Notes under the pieces: model-generated
Databases searched by the model: none
The model's input: only the letters and a program-made list of their open reading frames with translations
What the model was told of the DNA's origin: nothing
Part shown: positions 8,132 to 16,547 of the stretch, in pieces
How the letters are laid out: each line of letters opens with the position of its first letter
Position numbering within the stretch: position 1 is the first letter of the stretch
Program-made: the position numbers and the translations under genes
Source: Achromobacter marplatensis
GTDB taxonomy: Bacteria > Pseudomonadota > Gammaproteobacteria > Burkholderiales > Burkholderiaceae_B
Assembly (NCBI RefSeq): GCF_002209535.1
Contig: NZ_NJIG01000006.1
Location: forward strand, 310,001 to 374,000
Direction: 5' to 3'
DNA: 64,000 nt

Positions 8132-9187
8132 ATGAAGACGATCAAAGGCCCCAGCCTGCACCTGGCGCAATTCAGCGACGCCGCGGCGCCCTTCAACAGC
8201 TTGCCGGCCATCGCGCAATGGGCGGCGGGCGTGGGTTTCAAGGCTTTGCAGATTCCGGCCTGGGACAAGCGTTTCTTCGATGCGGAAACGGCGGCGGCCA
8301 GCCAGGACTATTGCGACGAAGTCACCGGAACGCTGGCGGCCCACGGGCTGGTCGTCAGCGAACTCACCACGCACATCTTCGGCCAGTCGCTGGCCGTGCA
8401 TCCGGCTTACGACGCGATGGTCGACAACTTCGCGCCTGAGCACGCGCGCGGCAATCCTCAGGCCAGGACGGCCTGGGCGAAGCAGGGGCTGCTGAATTCG
8501 GCCCGCGCTTCGAAGCGGCTGGGTTTGACCGAGATGGGCACTTTCTCGGGGTCGCTGGCCTGGCCGTACCTGTTCCCGTTCCCGCAACGGCCCGAGGGCC
8601 TGATCGAGACGGCATTCGATGAACTGGCCCGCCGCTGGCTGCCGGTGCTGGACGCCTGCGACGAGCAGGGCGTGAACCTGTGCTTCGAGATTCACCCCAG
8701 CGAAGACCTGCATGACGGCATCACGTTCGAGATGTTCCACGAACGCGTCGGCGCCCACGCCCGTTGCGCCATGCTGTTCGACCCCAGCCATTTCGTCCTG
8801 CAGCAGCTGAACTACCTGGAATACCTGGACATCTACAAGGACCACATCCGCATGTTCCATGTGAAGGACGCCGAGTTCAATCCCACGGGCCGGCAAGGCA
8901 TCTATGGCGGCTACCAGTCGTGGATCAACCGGGCGGGGCGGTTCCGTTCGCTGGGCGACGGCCAGGTCGACTTCAAGTCGATCTTCTCGAAACTGGCGCA
9001 ATACGACTATGCGGGCTGGGCCACGCTGGAATGGGAGTGCTGCCTGAAAGACCAGGAAGCGGGCGCACGCGAAGGCGTGGAATTCATCAACCGCCACATC
9101 ATCCCCGTCACGTCCAAGGTGTTCGACGACTTCGCCGGCGCCGCCATCGACAAGCAACAGATCCACGCCCTGCTGGGCATCGCGTAA
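8132..9187 (+). CDS. sugar phosphate isomerase/epimerase family protein (xylose isomerase-like TIM barrel)
   Basis: 351-residue TIM-barrel protein of the AP-endonuclease-2/sugar-isomerase family. Metal-binding positions typical of the family are visible: NLCFEIHPSED (Glu, His), LFDPSHF (Asp, His), MFHVKDAEF (His, Asp) and the final TLEWE Glu. These enzymes interconvert sugars or inositol/keto-sugar intermediates using a divalent metal. AAGGA lies 7-11 nt before the ATG. It is the first gene of an operon with two alpha/beta hydrolases. The exact substrate is unknown. Confidence 0.87.
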   Translation: MKTIKGPSLHLAQFSDAAAPFNSLPAIAQWAAGVGFKALQIPAWDKRFFDAETAAASQDYCDEVTGTLAAHGLVVSELTTHIFGQSLAVHPAYDAMVDNFAPEHARGNPQARTAWAKQGLLNSARASKRLGLTEMGTFSGSLAWPYLFPFPQRPEGLIETAFDELARRWLPVLDACDEQGVNLCFEIHPSEDLHDGITFEMFHERVGAHARCAMLFDPSHFVLQQLNYLEYLDIYKDHIRMFHVKDAEFNPTGRQGIYGGYQSWINRAGRFRSLGDGQVDFKSIFSKLAQYDYAGWATLEWECCLKDQEAGAREGVEFINRHIIPVTSKVFDDFAGAAIDKQQIHALLGIA

Positions 9188-9204
9188 ACGCAGAGCCTTC
9201 AACC

Positions 9205-10089
9205 ATGACGCATCAAACCGAATCCTTCTTCACCGCCGCCGACGGCGTGACGCATCAGTACCCGTTGATCGACGGCCATCGCATCCATTGCGCCATCGCG
9301 GGTGACGGCCCGCCCGTCTTGCTGATCCCCGGTTGGCCACAGACGTGGTTCACGTGGCGCCACATCATGAAATCGCTGGCAGAGGCGGGCTATACCGCCA
9401 TCGCCGTGGACCCTCCCGGCACGGGCGACTCCGGGCGTCCGGCCCAAGGCTATGACACCGGCGCCGTGGCCAGCGTCCTGCATCGCTTGATGGAGCAATT
9501 GGGGCATGCGGCTTATCAGGTCGTCGGCCACGACATCGGCATGTGGGTGGCGTATGCGCTGGCCAGCGACTATCCCGAGGCTGTCTGCCGGCTGGTGCTG
9601 ACCGAGGCCGTCATCCCCGGCCTGGCGCCTGCGCCGCCGATATTCGTGCCGCCGGCAGAGAACATCTTCCTATGGCATTTCATGTTCAATCAGCTGCAAG
9701 ACCTGCCGGAAGCGCTGATCACCGGACGCGAGCGCGCCTACCTGAGCTTCATTTTCGACAAGTGGTCGCATCGGCGGGACCGCGTCGCCGCGGACGTCTA
9801 CATCGACGCCTATTCGGCGCCGGGCGCATTGCGCAGCGGCTTTGCCTACTATCGGGCCATTCCCGAGACCATCCGGCAGAACCAGGAGCGCTCGAAGACC
9901 CGCTTGCGCATGCCTACGCTGGCCATCGGCACGGAACACGCGACCCGGGACGCGCCGCTGATCACGATGCGCGACAACGCTACCGACCTGACCGGCGTCA
10001 TCATTGACGACTGCGGGCATTTCGTGACCGAAGAATGCCATGAGGCGTTCTCTGAGCACCTGCTTGCCTTCCTGTCGAAAGAGGGTTGA
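9205..10089 (+). CDS. alpha/beta hydrolase (epoxide hydrolase / dehalogenase-like)
   Basis: 294-residue hydrolase. The oxyanion motif is IPGWPQTW (about residue 38), the nucleophile elbow is GHDIGMW with Asp as nucleophile, and the catalytic His lies in CGHFVTEE near the C terminus. The Asp nucleophile groups it with epoxide hydrolases and haloacid/haloalkane dehalogenases. The ATG lies 17 bases after the isomerase stop, and the gene ends 2 bases before the next one, so all three are one operon. Confidence 0.88.
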   Translation: MTHQTESFFTAADGVTHQYPLIDGHRIHCAIAGDGPPVLLIPGWPQTWFTWRHIMKSLAEAGYTAIAVDPPGTGDSGRPAQGYDTGAVASVLHRLMEQLGHAAYQVVGHDIGMWVAYALASDYPEAVCRLVLTEAVIPGLAPAPPIFVPPAENIFLWHFMFNQLQDLPEALITGRERAYLSFIFDKWSHRRDRVAADVYIDAYSAPGALRSGFAYYRAIPETIRQNQERSKTRLRMPTLAIGTEHATRDAPLITMRDNATDLTGVIIDDCGHFVTEECHEAFSEHLLAFLSKEG

Positions 10090-10091
10090 AC

Positions 10092-11102
10092 GTGTCCCTC
10101 GATCCTCGTATCAACGCCTTCCTGACGCGCCTGTCCAGCGCATCCGCACCGCTGGTGCTGGAAGACATCCGCGCCGCGACCGAAACGGGGCTGCGGGCGC
10201 TGCAGGGCGGGACGGAGGCCGTGGACGCCGTGTCCGACCACGAGGCGCGCTGCCAGGACGGGCATCCGTTACGGATTCGCGCCTACACGCCGGCCGGGCT
10301 GGCGCAGCACGAGGCGCTGCCCGCGATCGTGTTCGCACATGGCGGAGGCTGGTTCCAGTGTTCGCTGGATCTGTACGACAACCCTTGCCGCGCGTTGGCC
10401 AACGCGACGCAGTGCAAGGTGTTTTCGGTGGACTACCGGCTGGCGCCCGAGAACAAGTTTCCGGTGCCGGCCGAGGACGTCTATGCCGGACTGCAATGGG
10501 TCAGCGCGAATGCCGTGCGGCTGGGCATCGACGCGTCGCGCCTTGCCATCTGCGGCGATAGCGCAGGCGGCAACCTGGCGGCGGCCGCCGCGATCATGGC
10601 GCGGGACCGCGGCGGGCCGTCCATTGCGCATCAGTTGCTGATCTACCCCGTGATGGATCATGCCTTTTCGACGCAGTCATACCAGACGTACGGGCGCAAC
10701 TTCTTCCTGACCGAAGAGATCATGCGCTACTGCTGGTTCACGTACCTGGTCAACGAGGCGGATGGGGCGTCGCCCTACGCGTCGCCGCTGCGGGTGCAAA
10801 CCGTAAAGGGCCTGCCGCCCGCCACCGTGCTGGTCAGCGAGTACGATCCCCTGCGGGATGAGGGCGAGGCCTATGCGCAGCGGTTGCGCGACGGTGGCGT
10901 GGCGGCGCAGGACCATCGTCTGCCGGGCATGGTGCACGCATGTATCCACATGCTGGGCCTCACGCCGGCGGCCAGGCGCTTGTTCGACCTGGCGGGGCAG
11001 GCGATGCAGGCCGCGCTGGGGGCAGGCGATACGCCCGCGGCTACGGGCCGTCGTGCAGCAGCACTTCCAGCCCGGTGCGTTCCCCTGAGCGCACCCGGCT
11101 GA
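10092..11102 (+). CDS. alpha/beta hydrolase, hormone-sensitive lipase (HSL) family esterase
   Basis: 336-residue esterase. The HSL hallmark HGGGWFQ sits near residue 80 and the nucleophile Ser in GDSAGGN near 155; Asp lies in SEYDPLRDEG and His in MVHACIHM. The start is taken as GTG 10092, with GAGGG 6 nt upstream; a TTG 6 nt earlier would overlap the previous stop. The last ~20 residues run into the convergent oxygenase gene by about 60 bases and do not look like family sequence, so the tail may be a recent read-through extension. Confidence 0.85.
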   Translation: MSLDPRINAFLTRLSSASAPLVLEDIRAATETGLRALQGGTEAVDAVSDHEARCQDGHPLRIRAYTPAGLAQHEALPAIVFAHGGGWFQCSLDLYDNPCRALANATQCKVFSVDYRLAPENKFPVPAEDVYAGLQWVSANAVRLGIDASRLAICGDSAGGNLAAAAAIMARDRGGPSIAHQLLIYPVMDHAFSTQSYQTYGRNFFLTEEIMRYCWFTYLVNEADGASPYASPLRVQTVKGLPPATVLVSEYDPLRDEGEAYAQRLRDGGVAAQDHRLPGMVHACIHMLGLTPAARRLFDLAGQAMQAALGAGDTPAATGRRAAALPARCVPLSAPG

Positions 11103-11670
11103 CGGCCTGCCGGGCCGTGACGCGGTAAATGTCGCGCACACCCTGGACGGGGCGATGCGATACCGCGATCACGGCCGCGTCGCCCAGCTCCAGGGGCAGC
11201 ACCATCGGACGCGACTGCATGCGCGGGCGTTGTTCGGTCATGACGAATTCGCCGCCGGTAAAGTCGGTGCCGGGTTGGGACAGCAGGGCGACGAGTTGCA
11301 GGGGAAAGACATGCGCGCCGTCCGCATGCTGAATCAGCGGCTGATACGCGTCCGCGCGCAGGCAGTGCAGCGCCGTCAGCGGCCGGGTCTGTCCCGCATC
11401 GCGGTTGCGTTGCATCCAGGCGGAGAAATCGTCAGGGTATGCCGCGTCCTGCTGCAAGGCGGCAGCCCAGGATCGCGCGACAGGAAGCAACTGCCGGTAC
11501 AGGTGGGCGCGCAGTGAATCGAACGCCGCGGCTTCTGCACCGGGCCGCGCCAGCCGCCGCGCCGCATCCTTCTGGAACAAACCGGGCAGCAGCGCCCAGC
11601 CCTCGGCGTCTAGTTGGCGGGCAATCAGGTCCCAATCGTAGTGGGCAAGCGGGGTGTGGTCAGGCGTCAT
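11041..11670 (-). CDS. 2-oxoglutarate/Fe(II) oxygenase-family protein with altered iron site
   Basis: 209-residue protein clearly related to the oxygenase at 18319-19029 (shared HVFPLQ, LLSQPGTDFTGGEFVMTE, RPVQGVRD). It keeps the first iron ligands H115 and D117 (QHADGAH) and the cosubstrate Arg region (SRVRSGER). The distal His, H215 in the relative (MRHGVS), is Gln188 here (ARQAVS, codon at 11107-11109). It also lacks about 25 residues present near residues 50-75 of the relative. It may be inactive or use its metal site differently. The start MTPDH was preferred over an in-frame start 27 nt upstream. Confidence 0.82.
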   Translation of the reverse strand: MTPDHTPLAHYDWDLIARQLDAEGWALLPGLFQKDAARRLARPGAEAAAFDSLRAHLYRQLLPVARSWAAALQQDAAYPDDFSAWMQRNRDAGQTRPLTALHCLRADAYQPLIQHADGAHVFPLQLVALLSQPGTDFTGGEFVMTEQRPRMQSRPMVLPLELGDAAVIAVSHRPVQGVRDIYRVTARQAVSRVRSGERTGLEVLLHDGP

Positions 11671-11811
11671 GGCGGCAAAAGGCGTTCGGAGCACCACAGG
11701 ATAGGGGCGGGCGGGGCGTTCGTCACTCCGGTGCTTGCTTGCGTACCCGGGGCGTGTGGGGCAGCGTTCAGGGGCCTTGAAGTATGCTTGTGGGCTTCAC
11801 GAACCCATTCT

Positions 11812-12516
11812 ATGCCGCCTGTAATGACTGATTTCCCGTTTGACGCCGTCCTGTTCGATTGCGACGGCGTGTTGGTTGATTCCGAACCCATCACCAGCCA
11901 TGTGCTGACCCAGATGCTGAACGAACTGGGCTGGGACATCACGCATGACGAGACGATGCGCATCTTTACCGGGAAAGCCGTCAGGGACGAACTGCCGCTG
12001 ATCGAGGCGCGTACCGGCGTCAAGCTGGGCCCGGAATGGTTCGATGTGTTCCGCCAGCGCCGCAATGCCGCGTTGGACCGCGACCTGCTGGAGATCCCCG
12101 GCGCGCCGGACGCCGTGCGCGCGCTGCACCAGACCCTGGACGGCCGCATCGCCGTGGCCTCGGGCGCCGACCGCCGCAAGGTGGAGCTGCAACTGGCCAA
12201 GGTGGGCATTGCCGAGTGCTTTGACGGGCGCGTTTTCAGCGGCCATGAAATGCCGCGCAGCAAACCGTTTCCCGATGTCTACCTGGCCGCCGCCCAGGCG
12301 CTGGGCGTAGACCCCAAGCGTTGCGCGGTCGTGGAAGACACGGTCACGGGCGCGACCGCTGGCGTGGCGGCGGGCGCCACGGTGTTCGGGTACAGCCCGG
12401 ACGCCAACGGCCACAGCGGGGCCGAGGCTCTGCGCGGCGTGGGCGTGGCCCACGTATTCACCGACATGAAGCAACTGCCCGCGCTGCTGGCGGGCTGGCA
12501 GGCCGGCGCGCGTTAA
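11812..12516 (+). CDS. HAD-superfamily phosphatase (beta-phosphoglucomutase/phosphatase type)
   Basis: 234-residue haloacid-dehalogenase-type hydrolase. Motif I is FDCDGVLVDSEP with nucleophile Asp near residue 15, motif II is the Ser in AVASGADRRK, motif III is Lys in PRSKPFPD, and motif IV is VVEDTVTGATAG. The helical cap lies between motifs I and II, so it belongs to the sugar-phosphate phosphatase/mutase group. Start could also be ATG 11824 (MTDFPFD); no ribosome site decides between them. It is convergent with the SDR gene at 12541. Confidence 0.87.
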   Translation: MPPVMTDFPFDAVLFDCDGVLVDSEPITSHVLTQMLNELGWDITHDETMRIFTGKAVRDELPLIEARTGVKLGPEWFDVFRQRRNAALDRDLLEIPGAPDAVRALHQTLDGRIAVASGADRRKVELQLAKVGIAECFDGRVFSGHEMPRSKPFPDVYLAAAQALGVDPKRCAVVEDTVTGATAGVAAGATVFGYSPDANGHSGAEALRGVGVAHVFTDMKQLPALLAGWQAGAR

Positions 12517-12530
12517 ACGCGGCCGGTCGC

Positions 12531-12553
12531 CCACGCGCGCTTAGCGCGCGTGG
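12531..12553. terminator. perfect 10-bp stem hairpin between convergent genes
   Basis: Arms CCACGCGCGC and GCGCGCGTGG flank a TTA loop. On the minus strand that loop is the TAA stop codon of the SDR gene. No T-run follows in either direction, so it may act as a bidirectional pause/Rho-type end or as mRNA 3' protection. Function is inferred from position only. Confidence 0.4.
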
Positions 12554-13323
12554 TTGGCGTATTGCTCGCCGCCGTCCAGGTCGATTACGGTACCGCTCAG
12601 GTAGCCGGCGCGCGGCGACGCGCCGAACACGATCATGTCGGCCACTTCCTCGGGCTCCATCAGGCGGCCGAACGGCAGATCCGACAGCGTTTCCTGCCAC
12701 CGGCTGTCATCGCCCCAGCGGGCCTGCGCGCGTTGGCGCGCCAGCGTCAGCACGCGGTCCGTGCGCGTGCGCGACGGATTCACGCCAAACACGCGCACGC
12801 CATGGCGCGGGGCTTCACCGCCCAGGGCGCGCGTAAACGCGATCAGCGACGCATTGGCCGAGGCGCCACAGATGTAGTCCGCACGCGGCGCGGCCCCGGC
12901 CATGCCGATGATGTTGGCGATGACGCCGGCGCCCGCTTCGCGCATCGCGGGGTAGTAGTGGCGGGCCAGATTGATATAGCCGTGCACCTTCAGATCCCAG
13001 CCGGCGCGCCAGCGTTCGTCCTGCACCTGGTCCAGCGCGCCACCGGGCACCGCGCCCGCATTGTTCACCAGCACGTCGATGGGACCGGTGTCCTTGGCCA
13101 GCTTTTCCGCGGCGCCGGGCAAGGCCAGGTCCAGGGCCACGGCTTGCGCGGCGCGGCCGGTCTGCTCGCGGATGGCGGCGGTGGCCTGATGCAGCGCGGC
13201 GTCGTCGCGCGCCACCAGGATCGGGTCCGCGCCTTCGCGTGCGAAGGCCACGGCGCATGCCAGGCCGATGCCCTTGGACGCACCCGTGATGAGCACGCGT
13301 TTTCCTGCCAGCTGCAAATCCAT
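12541..13323 (-). CDS. SDR-family protein with non-canonical active site
   Basis: 260-residue Rossmann protein. The cofactor motif TGASKGIG (residues 13-20) and NNAG (87-90) are intact. The usual catalytic tetrad Asn-Ser-Tyr-Lys is mostly absent: the Asn position reads Lys (DLKVHG), the Ser region reads NIIGMAG, Tyr150 is kept, and the Lys four residues later is Ala154 (YICGA). It ends with the SDR C-terminal segment YLSGTVIDLDGG. It probably binds NAD(P), but standard reductase chemistry is doubtful. I believe similar SDRs occur widely in Burkholderiales (from memory). It is divergent from the MgtC-like gene. Confidence 0.85.
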   Translation of the reverse strand: MDLQLAGKRVLITGASKGIGLACAVAFAREGADPILVARDDAALHQATAAIREQTGRAAQAVALDLALPGAAEKLAKDTGPIDVLVNNAGAVPGGALDQVQDERWRAGWDLKVHGYINLARHYYPAMREAGAGVIANIIGMAGAAPRADYICGASANASLIAFTRALGGEAPRHGVRVFGVNPSRTRTDRVLTLARQRAQARWGDDSRWQETLSDLPFGRLMEPEEVADMIVFGASPRAGYLSGTVIDLDGGEQYANHAR

Positions 13324-13472
13324 GAAGCGCTCCTGTCGATTCGCGCCTGCCTGTGCGGCGCACGCTTAGGTTGTAAACCACTTGCCGGCCGCATGCCAGC
13401 TTGAACGCGGCATGGCGCATCCGGGCGCGCGCCTGCTATGCTGAAAACCACCTGTGCCACAAGGATGCGGCG

Positions 13473-14006
13473 ATGTCGGAAATCTGGCTGGAAATCTGGA
13501 CCACCGTGCGGAGTGAATTCGCGGATATTCCCGATGTGGGCGAAGCCACGCGCATCGTGCTGCGGTTGGGCATGGCCGTGATATTGGGCGGCCTGCTGGG
13601 CTATGAACGCGAACGCAGCGGCAAGGCCGCGGGCCTGCGCACGCACATGCTGGTGGCGCTGGGCGCGGCGATTTTCGTGCTGGTGCCGTTGCAGGGCGGC
13701 ATGCAGGTCGGCGACATCAGCCGCGTGCTGCAAGGCGTGATCGCAGGTATTGGCTTCCTGGGCGCGGGTGCGATCATCAAACTGAGCGATGAACGCGAGA
13801 TCCATGGGTTGACCACGTCGGCCAGCATCTGGATGACGGCCGCCATCGGCGTGGCAGCCGGCATGGGCCGCGAGGCCACGGCCCTGGTCAGCACCTTGAT
13901 GGCGCTGTTCGTGCTGGCGGTGCTGCGCCGCGTCGAAGCGCGCATTTCCTCGCGGCAGGAAAAGAACCTGATCACCGCCGGCACGAAGTCCGGGGGGAAT
14001 GCCTGA
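13473..14006 (+). CDS. MgtC/SapB-family membrane protein
   Basis: 177-residue inner-membrane protein with four to five hydrophobic helices. The family signature is visible: RIVLRLGMAVILGGLLGYERE, then KAAGLRTHMLVALGAA, GVIAGIGFLGAGAIIK and GLTTSASIWMTAAIG. MgtC proteins affect magnesium homeostasis and F-ATPase activity in pathogens; many homologues have no defined role. AAGGA lies 7 nt before the ATG, which decides the start over two upstream in-frame codons. No Mg-sensing leader is evident in the 150 bases upstream. Confidence 0.88.
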   Translation: MSEIWLEIWTTVRSEFADIPDVGEATRIVLRLGMAVILGGLLGYERERSGKAAGLRTHMLVALGAAIFVLVPLQGGMQVGDISRVLQGVIAGIGFLGAGAIIKLSDEREIHGLTTSASIWMTAAIGVAAGMGREATALVSTLMALFVLAVLRRVEARISSRQEKNLITAGTKSGGNA

Positions 14007-14015
14007 CAGCGGCGT

Positions 14016-14762
14016 TCAGCTGCCGCCGGAGACGTCGATGAAAGAGCCGCTGGTGTAGCCGGCTTCGTCCGAGAACAGCCACATCACCGCGCCCGCCACC
14101 TCTTCCACCGAGCCGCCGCGGCGCAACGGAATCACGCTTTTCAACCGGTCCACGCGGCCAGGCTCGCCACCGCTGGCGTGCATCTCGGTGTAGATGGTGC
14201 CGGGCCGTACGCCATTCACGCGGATGCCCTCGGGCGCCACTTCCTTGGACAGGCCGATCGTCAGCGTATCCAGCGCGCCCTTGGACGCGGCGTAGTCCAC
14301 ATATTCGTTGGGTGAACCCAGGCGGGCGGCGGCCGAGGACACGTTGACGATGGCGCCGCCCTGGCCGCCGTGGCGCGTCGACATCCGCCGCACGGCCTCG
14401 CGGGCGCACAGGAAGGCGCCGATGACGTTGGTGGACAGCACGCGCAGCAGGCGGTCGGCATCCATGTCGTCCACGCGCATCTGCTTTTCCAGGATGCCGG
14501 CGTTGTTGACCAGCGCATCCAGCCGGCCCAGCCGCTCGTCCAGCGTGTGGAACATGCGCAGCACCTGGTCTTCCTGCGAGACGTCGGCCTGGATGGCCAG
14601 CGCCTGGCCGCCTTCGCGCCGGATTTCGGCCACGACGGCGTCGGCGGCGTCCGCATGGGTGCGGTAGTTGACGCCAACCGCATAGCCGCGGCGGGCGGCC
14701 AGTTTGGCGACGGCGGCGCCGATGCCCCGGCTGCCGCCGGTAACGAGCATGACTTTGGACAT
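14016..14762 (-). CDS. SDR-family oxidoreductase (YgfF/FabG-like)
   Basis: 248-residue classical SDR. TGGSRGIG near residue 8 binds the cofactor; NNAG, the Ser in NVSSAAA, Tyr/Lys in YAASK (near 155-159) form a complete active site. The end SGSFIDVSGGS is typical. The start is fixed by AGGAGAAAACC directly before the ATG at 14762; an ATG 15 nt upstream lies before that ribosome site. The substrate is unknown. It ends 9 bases from the convergent MgtC-like gene. Confidence 0.9.
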   Translation of the reverse strand: MSKVMLVTGGSRGIGAAVAKLAARRGYAVGVNYRTHADAADAVVAEIRREGGQALAIQADVSQEDQVLRMFHTLDERLGRLDALVNNAGILEKQMRVDDMDADRLLRVLSTNVIGAFLCAREAVRRMSTRHGGQGGAIVNVSSAAARLGSPNEYVDYAASKGALDTLTIGLSKEVAPEGIRVNGVRPGTIYTEMHASGGEPGRVDRLKSVIPLRRGGSVEEVAGAVMWLFSDEAGYTSGSFIDVSGGS

Positions 14763-14803
14763 GGTTTTCTCCTGCATGACTGCCACGTTAGCAGAACGCA
14801 GGC

Positions 14804-15172
14804 TCAGATCCACACGTCGTTCGGGGCGCTGCGCGCGCCGCCCTGGTCGCCGGTGTTCACGACCCCACAGGGTTCCACCAGCATCAGGTGAGTCTCTTCC
14901 TGCGCGCAGGGCTTGTGCTCCACGCCCTTGGGGATGACCGTCATGTCGCCCGGGCCCAGGTCGATGTGGCCGTCGCGCAGTTCGATCCGCAGCCGGCCGC
15001 TGACGACGATGAACGTCTCGTCGGTGTCCGCATGGCTGTGCCAGACGAAATCGCCCTGCACCTTGACCACCTTGAACTGGTAGTCGTTCATCTGGGCGAT
15101 GACCTTGGGCTGCCAGTGCTCGGAGAACAGCGTGAGCTTGCCGGCGATATTGATGGAGGATATGGGGGACAT
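14804..15172 (-). CDS. cupin-domain protein
   Basis: 122-residue single-domain cupin. Motif 1 is WHSHADTDETFIVVSGRL and motif 2 is PGDMTVIPKGVEHKP, with the His/Glu metal ligands in place. Small cupins of this type are often mannose-isomerase-like or of unknown function. The start MSPISSIN was chosen over an in-frame ATG 36 nt upstream because the extra residues are low in cupin character. It is upstream of the SDR gene on the same strand by 41 bases, so they may be co-transcribed. Confidence 0.83.
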   Translation of the reverse strand: MSPISSINIAGKLTLFSEHWQPKVIAQMNDYQFKVVKVQGDFVWHSHADTDETFIVVSGRLRIELRDGHIDLGPGDMTVIPKGVEHKPCAQEETHLMLVEPCGVVNTGDQGGARSAPNDVWI

Positions 15173-15277
15173 GGCGGAGCCTGAACAAGGGGAAGACGCC
15201 TGCAGCATAGGGCGGCAGGGCGCGCGTCGTCTTGTACGTTCTTGCAGGTTTTCCGTGCCCCGCCCGGCACGGCGGGG

Positions 15278-16087
15278 CTAGCCGTGCAGCATCCGCCGCC
15301 AGCGGTCTGGCGTCATGCCGTAGGTCTGCACATGGCGATGCGTCAGGTGGCTCTGGTCTGTGAAGCCGGCGCCGGCCGCGGCGTCCGCCAGCGGCTGGCC
15401 GGCGGCGATCAGCCGGCGGGCGAGATCCAGGCGGCGCAGCATCACGTAGCGATAGGGGCTGGTGCCGAACAGCGCGCGGAAATCGCGCGACAGGCGCCAT
15501 CGGTCGTTGCCCGCGGCCTGCGCCAACTGGTCCAGCGTGATCGGCTGGCCGAGCGAGGCATGGATGAACTGCCGGGCGCGCTCTGCGGCGGGGTAGTCGG
15601 CCGTTCGGCGTCCCTGAGGGCGGCCGGCGGCGGCGCACAGCGCGTGGGCCAGGTCGTAGAGCGCGTCGTCTTCCTGCAAAGGGTCGATTGCCGCCCGGGT
15701 GCTTTGCAGCAGCGCTTCGCTGGCGGCGTGCAGCCGCGGGTCGGCAGAGAGGCCGCCCGCGATGAACGGCAGCGGCCGGCCGCCCAGGATCTGCTGGATC
15801 AGCGCGGGTTCGACGTAGATCATGCGGTAGTGGAAACCGGCTTCGGTGCCTGCCTGCCCGTCGTGCGGTTCGTCAGGGTGCAGCACGATGGTGCCGCCTG
15901 GCAGGCTGTGCCGGCATGAGCGCCGGTAGTGGAAGCTTTGCACGCCCGACAGCGTGCGCCCGATGGCGTACGTGTCGTGGCGGTGCATGTCGTAGCCATG
16001 ACCGCCGAAGTAGGCTTCGATGCGCTCCACGTGGCCCGAGGGCGCGGCGCGCAGTATCCAGTCCTGCTTCGGTTTGGCCAACGTCAT
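15278..16087 (-). CDS. AraC-family transcription regulator
   Basis: 269-residue regulator. The N-terminal half is a cupin-like AraC ligand domain (HRHDTYAIGRTLSG, GTIVLHPDEPHDG). The C-terminal half has two helix-turn-helix units: LDQLAQAAGNDRWRLSRDFRALFGTSP and ADAAAGAGFTDQSHLTHRHVQTYGMTP. It likely controls a neighbouring gene, perhaps the downstream cupin/SDR pair about 100 bases further along the same strand, but no operator is obvious. Confidence 0.9.
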   Translation of the reverse strand: MTLAKPKQDWILRAAPSGHVERIEAYFGGHGYDMHRHDTYAIGRTLSGVQSFHYRRSCRHSLPGGTIVLHPDEPHDGQAGTEAGFHYRMIYVEPALIQQILGGRPLPFIAGGLSADPRLHAASEALLQSTRAAIDPLQEDDALYDLAHALCAAAGRPQGRRTADYPAAERARQFIHASLGQPITLDQLAQAAGNDRWRLSRDFRALFGTSPYRYVMLRRLDLARRLIAAGQPLADAAAGAGFTDQSHLTHRHVQTYGMTPDRWRRMLHG

Positions 16088-16106
16088 GGCGGACGTGCGG
16101 CAGGGT

Positions 16107-16493
16107 CTACTTCTTCACCTGCACCAGTACGAACTCGTTGCCGTACAGGTCGATGAAGTGGGCGTAGACGGTGGTGTCGTCATGGACGGGCTCTTTGGTG
16201 AAGCGCACGCCCCGCGCGGCGAACTTGCTGTGGTCGCGCACGACGTCGTCGGTGTAGAACACGCCCACCGGCTGGCCGCCGGTCTGGTCGCCCACGCGGT
16301 CGCGTTGCGCCTGGGTCAGGGCTTGCAGCAGCCAGACGCCGACCGCGGGTTGTTCCGGCAGGCGCAGGTGCACATACCGTTGCTGGCCCACGGGCATATC
16401 GACGAACACCTCCATGCCGAGCTTGTCTTGGTAGAAAGAAATGGCGGTGTCGTAGTCGTTCACAAGAAGGACGAGACGGCCCAGCGAATGCAT
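16107..16493 (-). CDS. VOC-family protein (glyoxalase/bleomycin-resistance fold)
   Basis: 128-residue single VOC domain made of two beta-alpha-beta-beta-beta units. Family features are LVNDYDTAISFYQDKLGMEV near the N terminus, the middle linker VGVFYTDDVV, and the metal-ligand end YAHFIDLYGNEFVLVQ. Such proteins include glyoxalases, dioxygenases and antibiotic-binding proteins; the substrate cannot be told. It lies 20 bases upstream of the AraC gene on the same strand. Confidence 0.86.
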   Translation of the reverse strand: MHSLGRLVLLVNDYDTAISFYQDKLGMEVFVDMPVGQQRYVHLRLPEQPAVGVWLLQALTQAQRDRVGDQTGGQPVGVFYTDDVVRDHSKFAARGVRFTKEPVHDDTTVYAHFIDLYGNEFVLVQVKK

Positions 16494-16547
16494 GTCAGGA
16501 CTCTCTTTGAGGTTAAGCGTGCGGCTATGCTAACCCGTCGCGGCCCT

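Noticed and set aside
14763..15638. in-frame extension upstream of the SDR at 14016
   Set aside because: It overlaps the cupin and AraC genes in another frame and a clear ribosome site marks ATG 14762 as the true start.
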